A stretch of DNA of 50,150 nucleotides from a virus: the IMG/VR virus record IMGVR_UViG_3300046524_000192, positions 1 through 50,150 of that record; one strand, given 5' to 3'. Every line of letters begins with the position of its first letter. The first letter of the stretch is position 1. The notes beneath the pieces were generated by a model that did no database searches, was not told the DNA's origin, and saw nothing but the letters and a program-made list of their open reading frames with translations. Shown here one piece after another: positions 44,716 through 50,150 of the stretch. The translations under genes were made by a program, and so were the position numbers.

Positions 44716-46884
44716 ATGAAGCTCGGAATGCAGGAACACACCGACGTCTCCAGCGGCGTCCAGAACGAAATCGCGATCGCCTTCGAGGCGAACGCCGTCG
44801 CCTTCTACGCTCAGATCTCCGGCCTCGCCAAGGACAAGATCGGCTACCCGATCCGCGAGCTTGCGACCAACGCCTGGGATGCGTCCCGAGGCCGGTTCGA
44901 AATCTTCCTGCCGACCCCGCTATCGCCGTTCTACCGCGTCCGTGATTACGGCCCGGGCATGTCGGCCGACACCATGCGCGACGTCTACGCCCGGCTCTAT
45001 GCCTCGACCAAGCGCGGTTCCAACGACGAGGTCGGCGGCTGGGGTCTGGGTTCCAAGAGCCCGTTCGCCTACCTGATCGGCGACGGCGGCGCTGGCTCCT
45101 ACACCGTGATCTCCTACAACGGCGGCATGGCTCGCACCTACGTGCTGTCGCTGTCGCAGACCGGCGCTCCGGTGATGCGCATGCTGGCGGAAATCCCCTC
45201 CGACGAGCCGTCCGGCATGGACGTGTCTTTCCCGGTCAAGCGGGAGGACATCCGAACCTTCCACGACCGCGCCAAGTCGATCCTGTGGTCGTTCCAGCCG
45301 CGTCCGACGATCACCCCTGCGATTGCCTGGGCCGAGCCGATCGTGCTCGCCTCGGGTGAGGGATGGGCGAAATACGCCTTCGGCAAGGTTCCGTTCTACG
45401 GCCCGCAGGTGCGCATGGGCTGCGTGATGTATCCGCTCGATCTAAGCCAGCTTAAGACCACTGGCTTCCTGACCGAAGAGGATCACATCGTGTTCGACGC
45501 GCCGATCGGCTCGCTGAAGGTCACGCTGTCCCGCGAGGAGCTGGCCTACGACGACCGCACCAAGGCGACGCTGTCGGCTCTGGTGAAGGCTTACGAGGAC
45601 AACGTCGTCAGCCAGGTCAGCGCCAAGGTCAACGAGGCGACGGACTATTTCAAGGCTTGCCAGCTGTTCGAGGAAGCGACCAACGACCTCGGCATCCATC
45701 GCCAGGGCAAGCTGCGCGAGATCGTTCGCTGGAATGGCCGGGAAATCAACATCTGGATCTGCGAAAGCAAGGAGCTGTTCAAGACCATGTTCCTGCGGCA
45801 GGGCTGGTTGACTTTCGACAAGTTCGACCATCATGCGGTTCGCACCTCGATCTGCGACGAGGCCAAGATCGTCCTGGAGCACAATCCGCTCTATTCGCTG
45901 GCTCGCATGCAGGCTGCTGGTATGCTGGGCCAGAAGCTGCTCTGGGTTCGCTGCAAGCGCTACAATCGCGATGCCGTACTGACCGCTCTCGGTAATCCAG
46001 AGGTCGTCGATCTGGACAGCTTCAAGGTCCAGGTCGATCGCACGGCTCGGTCCAAGACCACGAAGCGCCGCAAGGTGCTTTCGCTCACCCCGGCGGGTGG
46101 CGTTCATCGTTCGGTCGAGGACGTCGATATGTCCGAGGGCGGCTACTACGCGGTGCAGACCGGGACTGGTCGGCGCCGACGCAGCGAGACGTATTACCTC
46201 AGCGATACGATGTACAGCATCAACGGCGATGCGCTCGACGACGCTCTGGAAACAGCCATCTCTTTGGGTGCGCTCGATCCGATCGATATCCTTCTCAAGA
46301 AGGATACTGACGTGCTCGGCGACAACTGGCTTCCGATCGGTCCCGAGCTGGTGTCCGCGCTGACATCGAAGCTGGATGTGTCCGAGTTCACCGGACTCCA
46401 CAAGAAGAACATCCATAGCCTCAACAGCCGCGTCCGCGTGCTTGCTGAGACGATGGATCTGACTGGCGCTCCGGCTGATCTGCTGGAGTTCCGGGCCGAA
46501 GCGAAAGCTTTGGCTGTGGCGCTGCGTGCCCAGGGTGAAGGCAAGGTCTCGAATAGCGACCGCGCTCACTCCGCTCTTCAGAAGCTCGGTCAAAAGGTCG
46601 ATCTGCCATCCGTCTCCGATCCGCTCGCCGCAATCGAGCGTCGGTACGAAACGCTGGCCGAGAACACCTACCCGTTGCTGGCTCTCATCATGACGAATGC
46701 CGGCAATTACTACCATCGAAGCTCGGATGTTCAGCGCAACCTGAACGAATACTTCAAGCTTCTGGCACGCGTACCTCTTGTCTCGGAAGTGCCGACACCT
46801 GTCGCTGCAAACGATTACGAGTTCGAAGGCGACGTCGAGGTGGACGATGACGAGTTCGAAGGCGACATCGACGTCGCCGCATAA
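44716..46884 (+). CDS. rIIA-like GHKL ATPase
   Basis: 722 aa, close to T4 rIIA (725). GHKL ATP site: YPIRELATNAWDASRG (N-box E and N, about 44-58), RVRDYGPGMSADTM (G1) and EVGGWGLGSKSPFAYLIGDG (G2 lid). Later parts are helical with a charged C-terminus (DYEFEGDVEVDDDEFEGDID). In T4, rIIA with rIIB protects against host exclusion. Adjacent rIIB-like gene supports the pairing. Start preceded by AAGGATACG. Confidence 0.85.
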   Translation: MKLGMQEHTDVSSGVQNEIAIAFEANAVAFYAQISGLAKDKIGYPIRELATNAWDASRGRFEIFLPTPLSPFYRVRDYGPGMSADTMRDVYARLYASTKRGSNDEVGGWGLGSKSPFAYLIGDGGAGSYTVISYNGGMARTYVLSLSQTGAPVMRMLAEIPSDEPSGMDVSFPVKREDIRTFHDRAKSILWSFQPRPTITPAIAWAEPIVLASGEGWAKYAFGKVPFYGPQVRMGCVMYPLDLSQLKTTGFLTEEDHIVFDAPIGSLKVTLSREELAYDDRTKATLSALVKAYEDNVVSQVSAKVNEATDYFKACQLFEEATNDLGIHRQGKLREIVRWNGREINIWICESKELFKTMFLRQGWLTFDKFDHHAVRTSICDEAKIVLEHNPLYSLARMQAAGMLGQKLLWVRCKRYNRDAVLTALGNPEVVDLDSFKVQVDRTARSKTTKRRKVLSLTPAGGVHRSVEDVDMSEGGYYAVQTGTGRRRRSETYYLSDTMYSINGDALDDALETAISLGALDPIDILLKKDTDVLGDNWLPIGPELVSALTSKLDVSEFTGLHKKNIHSLNSRVRVLAETMDLTGAPADLLEFRAEAKALAVALRAQGEGKVSNSDRAHSALQKLGQKVDLPSVSDPLAAIERRYETLAENTYPLLALIMTNAGNYYHRSSDVQRNLNEYFKLLARVPLVSEVPTPVAANDYEFEGDVEVDDDEFEGDIDVAA

Positions 46885-46898
46885 TCAACGAGGAAATC

Positions 46899-47363
46899 AT
46901 GATCACCAGCGTCATCAGCGACACGTCGATCACGTTCTTTGCCAGGGGTCGTCCGTGGACCCTGGCATCGGACCACCCGGCTTTCGACACCATCAAGTCC
47001 CTCCTTGCAAGTAATACCGATGATGAAGACGAGCTGGTTCGGCTGACTGACGTCCGGGTAGGCGTGACCGAAGCAACAGAGGGACGGGCCGTCCTCACCG
47101 ACGACGGCCTGTTCCTCGACGGCGAGCAGCTCTCAACCAGCTGGGAAATGAAGGCAGCTTCTGAACCTACGGCAATGAAGGTGCTGCTGGTCAGCGCGGG
47201 CGACAAGGTCCGCGTTGAAGGCGACGAGGATGCACCGGACGGCATCTACGTGGTCGGTGAAGTCGACAACCAGGACGTTGACAAGCGTGTCTACGTCGAA
47301 AGCGACGAGGACTTCTTTGGCTTCGTTGCCAACACCTCGATCAAGGAAATCATCAGGGACTGA
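46899..47363 (+). CDS. rIIB-like protein (N-terminal domain only)
   Basis: 154 aa. MITSVISDTSITFFARGRPW, T-L-A-S-D-H-P-A-F-D-T-I-K-S-L-L matches the front of phage rIIB-like proteins (V-T-I/V-...-F-x-x-G-x-x-x-T-...-H-P-x-F). The middle and end are beta-rich and acidic. Much shorter than T4 rIIB (about 312); the larger partner role may be split with the next gene. Placement directly after rIIA is the main support. Confidence 0.65.
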   Translation: MITSVISDTSITFFARGRPWTLASDHPAFDTIKSLLASNTDDEDELVRLTDVRVGVTEATEGRAVLTDDGLFLDGEQLSTSWEMKAASEPTAMKVLLVSAGDKVRVEGDEDAPDGIYVVGEVDNQDVDKRVYVESDEDFFGFVANTSIKEIIRD

Positions 47364-47393
47364 TTGATCGGCCCTGATCAAACGGAGATTGAA

Positions 47394-49406
47394 ATGGACT
47401 TCCTGAAATTCAAGAACGCGGTGGCCAAGCAGTTCGACACGCTTAGCAAGAACCAGCTGTTCTGCACCGCGGTCGAGAAGGATGACCTCTGGGCCACCTA
47501 TATCGAAAGCTTCCCGGCCGGTACCAACCCAATCTTCCGGGAGCGTACCGAGCATGACTGCAGCTGTTGCCGCCAGTTCATCCGGGCGATCGGCAACGTC
47601 GTTGCCATCGTGGACGGCAAGCCCGTCAGCATCTGGGACACAGTGATCGCCGAACCGGCCTACCAGACGGTGGCCGATGCCATGGCCAAGCTCGTGAAGA
47701 GCAAGCCGATCTCGGACGAGTTCCTCAGCTCCGAGCGCAAGGCCGGTACCGACAAGACCTACGAGGACATCGTCGACAAGGTTCAGACCTGGTCGCACTT
47801 CTTCGTCAACATCCCGGCGGTCAACTTCTGCACCGGAAAGGACATCGCCACCAAGCTGTCAGATACCCGGTCGACGCACGACGTGTTCCTGCGCGGACTT
47901 ACCGAACTGACGCTCGACTCAGTGGATACCGTCCTGGAGCTGATCGCCCAAAACTCGCTCTACCGGGGTTCGGAATACAAGAACACGCTGCACACGTTCC
48001 GCAACCTGAAGTTCGAGTTCGAAAAGCTGCCGGTCGCCGACCGCGATGCCTATGTCTGGTCCAAGACCAAGATGACGCATGGCGCGATTGCCCGTGTCCG
48101 CAACACCTCGATCGGCACCATGCTGATCGACCTATCAGCCGGTGTTGATCTCGAAGATGCTGTCCGCAAGTTCGAGACATCGATCATGGCGCCGTCGAAT
48201 TACAAGCGGCCGACCGCCCTCGTCAGCAAGGCGATGGTGGAGAAGGCAAAGGCGACCATCGCCGAGCTGGGACTGACGTCGGCGCTCGATCGCCGCTTCG
48301 CCACGCTGACGGACATCAGCATCGAGAACATCCTGTTTGCCGATCGGGATGCCCGTAAGGTCATGACGGGCGACGTTTTCGACGCCATCAAGACCAAGGC
48401 ATCGAGCCGCAAGCTGGACAAGGTCGAGGAAATCCCGATCGATAAGTTCATCGCTGAGGTTCTTCCGAAAGCCGAGTCGATCGAGGTCATGTTCGAAGGC
48501 CGGCACCAGAACAACCTGGTCAGCCTGATCGCCCCTGTCGATCCGGTCGCGCTGCCGCTGCTGAAGTGGGACAACAACTTCTCGTGGTCCTACAACGGCG
48601 ACATGGCGGACTCCATCAAGGAGCGCGTCAAGAAGGCCGGCGGCAACGTCAGCGGCGACCTGTGCTGCCGACTCGCCTGGAGCAACCTCGACGACCTCGA
48701 TTTCCACATGCGAGGGCCATCCCACGAGCACATCTACTACGGCGCCAAGCAGGCCCCGCGGACTCTTGGTCGGTTGGACGTGGACATGAATGCCGGCATG
48801 GGCAAGACCCGCGAGCCCGTCGAGAACATCTTCTACGGGGATCGCCGGCTGATGCGGGAGGGCGAGTATCGCCTCCAGGTGAACCAGTTCACACGCCGCG
48901 AGAACACCAACATCGGCTTCGAGGTCGAGATCGACTTCATGGGGACGATCTGGAAGTTCGCCTACGACAAGCCGATGAAGACCGGCGAAACCGTGACCGT
49001 GGCGACGTTCCGTTACAGCCATGCCAATGGCGTTCAGATGATCGACTCGCTGCCGGCAACGACGGCGTCCAAGACCATCTGGAGCATCCCGACGCAGGAG
49101 TTCCACAGGATCAACCTGATGATGCTGTCGCCCAACTTCTGGAACGACCGCGGCATCGGCAACAAGCACTACTTCTTCATGCTCGACGACTGCCTCAACG
49201 ACGGCTCGGCGCGTGGCTTCTTCAACGAGTTCCTCCGGGATGAGCTGACGCCGCATCGCAAGGTCATCGAGATCGTCGGCTCGAAGATGAAGACCGAGCA
49301 GTCGATCAACCAGCTCTCTGGTCTCGGCTTCTCAAGCACTCAACGCAATGACCTCATGGTGCGGGTCAAGAGCAACTTCAACCGGACCGTCAAGGTCGTA
49401 TTCTAA
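47394..49406 (+). CDS. Large protein with DUF2135/YfaP-like C-terminal domain
   Basis: 670 aa from the ATG at 47394 with ACGGAG upstream; the earlier in-frame ATG at 47364 lacks an SD. The N-terminal 400 residues are helical and unrecognised. The C-terminal part, RLAWSNLDDLDFHMRGPSHE ... IYYGAKQAP ... LDVDMNAGMG ... GEYRLQVNQFTRREN, fits the L-x-W-x-x-x-x-D-L-D-x-H-x-x-x-P ... G-x-Y-x-V-x-V-x-x-F pattern of DUF2135 (YfaP) domains. It may be a surface-active or assembly factor that works with rIIA/rIIB-like proteins. Confidence 0.7.
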   Translation: MDFLKFKNAVAKQFDTLSKNQLFCTAVEKDDLWATYIESFPAGTNPIFRERTEHDCSCCRQFIRAIGNVVAIVDGKPVSIWDTVIAEPAYQTVADAMAKLVKSKPISDEFLSSERKAGTDKTYEDIVDKVQTWSHFFVNIPAVNFCTGKDIATKLSDTRSTHDVFLRGLTELTLDSVDTVLELIAQNSLYRGSEYKNTLHTFRNLKFEFEKLPVADRDAYVWSKTKMTHGAIARVRNTSIGTMLIDLSAGVDLEDAVRKFETSIMAPSNYKRPTALVSKAMVEKAKATIAELGLTSALDRRFATLTDISIENILFADRDARKVMTGDVFDAIKTKASSRKLDKVEEIPIDKFIAEVLPKAESIEVMFEGRHQNNLVSLIAPVDPVALPLLKWDNNFSWSYNGDMADSIKERVKKAGGNVSGDLCCRLAWSNLDDLDFHMRGPSHEHIYYGAKQAPRTLGRLDVDMNAGMGKTREPVENIFYGDRRLMREGEYRLQVNQFTRRENTNIGFEVEIDFMGTIWKFAYDKPMKTGETVTVATFRYSHANGVQMIDSLPATTASKTIWSIPTQEFHRINLMMLSPNFWNDRGIGNKHYFFMLDDCLNDGSARGFFNEFLRDELTPHRKVIEIVGSKMKTEQSINQLSGLGFSSTQRNDLMVRVKSNFNRTVKVVF

Positions 49407-49417
49407 AGGAGAACTAC

Positions 49418-49816
49418 ATGTTCGAAAAAGCTTCCCGCCTGAAACTCCGCTTTGACTCGCCGGTCAGCGCGTCGCTGTTGGTCGAGGATCTCTGGGGTCT
49501 GCCGCTCACGTCCACCAAAACCCGGCCGGTCGCCAATCTGGACGACATCGCAGTCGCCCTGCACAAGCAGCTGAAGAATGACAGCGACGTGTCGTTCGTC
49601 GTCAAGTCCCGCAAGTCGGACGAGACGATCCAGCTGAAGTTCGACATCGTCAAGCACATCATCGAGGTTCGCGTCGCCGAAGCCGATGTTGCTGCCGAGA
49701 AGAAATCGAACAGCGACAAGAAGCAGAAGATCCTCGCACTGATCGCCGACAAGGAAGACGACGCCCTCGCCGGCAAGTCGGTCGACGAGCTGCGAGCACT
49801 GGCCGAAAGCCTCTAA
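49418..49816 (+). CDS. Conserved small phage protein (M-F-E-K-A-S-R-x-K-L-R-F type)
   Basis: 132 aa with AAGGAG upstream. MFEKASRLKLRFDSPVSASL, then VEDLWGLPLTS, LDDIAVALHKQLKND and QLKFDIVKHIIEVRVAEADV, A-E-K-K-S, K-Q-K-I-L-A-L-I-A-D-K match a family common beside rII-like or replication genes in phages of many hosts. Function unknown; N-terminus possibly beta, rest helical. Confidence 0.8.
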   Translation: MFEKASRLKLRFDSPVSASLLVEDLWGLPLTSTKTRPVANLDDIAVALHKQLKNDSDVSFVVKSRKSDETIQLKFDIVKHIIEVRVAEADVAAEKKSNSDKKQKILALIADKEDDALAGKSVDELRALAESL

Positions 49817-49824
49817 TCGCATCC

Positions 49825-49850
49825 GGGCGGATGGCTTCGGCTGTCCGCCC
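49825..49850 (+). promoter_or_regulatory. Hairpin after the 132-aa gene
   Basis: GGGCGGA (49825-49831) pairs with TCCGCCC (49844-49850), no U-tract. It is followed at once by a motif copy TTGCTCGAATTGG at 49853, leading to the ATG at 49874. Confidence 0.6.
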
Positions 49851-49852
49851 AC

Positions 49853-49872
49853 TTGCTCGAATTGGAATGTGA
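49853..49872 (+). repeat. Dispersed element before the last gene
   Basis: TTGCTCGAATTGGAATGTGA, next to the GAG and ATG of the gene at 49874. Same variant as at 42131. Confidence 0.65.
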
Positions 49873-49873
49873 G

Positions 49874-50150
49874 ATGACCGAAAGTGAAATGGAATGCTTG
49901 CGCAAGCTCGTCGTGCCAGAGAAGGTGCCGCTGATCGGAGCCTGTCCCGGCCCTGACCGCACGCTGCTCTACGGATACGACGTCGATCGCCGCACCTGGC
50001 ATGTCTACCAGAACGCCGGCCGCATCCGTCGCCTGATTTATCAGGGAGAGCACACGCCCTTCATCGACAACATCGTCGACGAGAAGCTCGATGCACGCCT
50101 CTTGGTGCCGAACAAGCGCCTCTATCCAGACGCCTGCGACTTCGCCTTCT
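49874..50150 (+). CDS. Partial protein at the right edge
   Basis: The first 92 codons are present and the frame is still open at the window edge. MTESEMECLRKLVVPEKVPL begins a helix, then IGACPGPDRTLLYGYDVDRR and WHVYQNAGRIRRLIYQGE. Mixed alpha/beta, no family recognised. It is headed by a motif copy and a hairpin. Confidence 0.6.
   Translation, partial: MTESEMECLRKLVVPEKVPLIGACPGPDRTLLYGYDVDRRTWHVYQNAGRIRRLIYQGEHTPFIDNIVDEKLDARLLVPNKRLYPDACDFAF

Overview
The window is part of a double-stranded DNA tailed-phage genome. The host is most likely an alphaproteobacterium of the Rhizobiales, with Bradyrhizobium or Rhodopseudomonas relatives as my best guess. Three things point there: high G+C, small proteins that resemble Bradyrhizobium hypotheticals (the 94-aa protein at 23918-24202 and the secreted protein at 19981-20472), and alphaproteobacterial-looking tRNAs. 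No integrase, immunity cassette or DNA polymerase is visible, so lifestyle and replication mode are undetermined.

Layout. Positions 1-24202 are read on the minus strand. From upstream to downstream (right to left) they hold many tiny, tightly coupled genes, several with membrane segments and one HslV/proteasome-like peptidase (24.2-19.2 kb). Next come a DUF7338-like membrane protein, a tRNA-Trp, a holin-like protein, thioredoxin, small terminase, a tRNA-Gly, large terminase and portal (19-13 kb). Then follow scaffold-like and major capsid proteins (12-10 kb), head-completion and tail-terminator-like proteins of Mu type (9.8-8 kb), a P2/Mu-like baseplate set (spike V, gp25/W, J, I) and tail fibre-like proteins that run off the left edge. 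No sheath, tube or tape-measure gene lies in the window.

Positions 25870-50150 are read on the plus strand. They carry about 40 mostly small, overlapping phage genes. Recognisable ones are a DUF6197-like protein, a DUF7007-like protein, an HD hydrolase next to a ProQ/FinO-type RNA chaperone, a DnaJ-like zinc-finger protein, a phosphoribosyltransferase-like protein, a lipoprotein, a three-module HTH protein, an M28/M20-like peptidase, an rIIA-like GHKL ATPase, an rIIB-like protein and a DUF2135/YfaP-like protein. One gene in this cluster, a GIY-YIG-like protein at 38523-38966, runs on the minus strand from its own promoter.

Between the two divergent halves is about 1.65 kb without genes (24203-25869). 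Its left part holds long inverted repeats, CTAGG dyads, an AT-rich stretch with direct repeats and a plausible promoter. Its right part (about 24966-25836) is packed with nested perfect helices and looks like a large structured RNA. A second theme is a dispersed palindromic element, consensus TTTGCTCGAATGCAAA. It occurs about 20 times, almost only between genes, usually just before a ribosome-binding site, and three copies overlap or adjoin plausible sigma70 promoters. These two are the strongest candidates for something undescribed. Several smaller intergenic stretches (11971-12245, 18187-18272, 19083-19170, 31863-32306) are also unusually structured.
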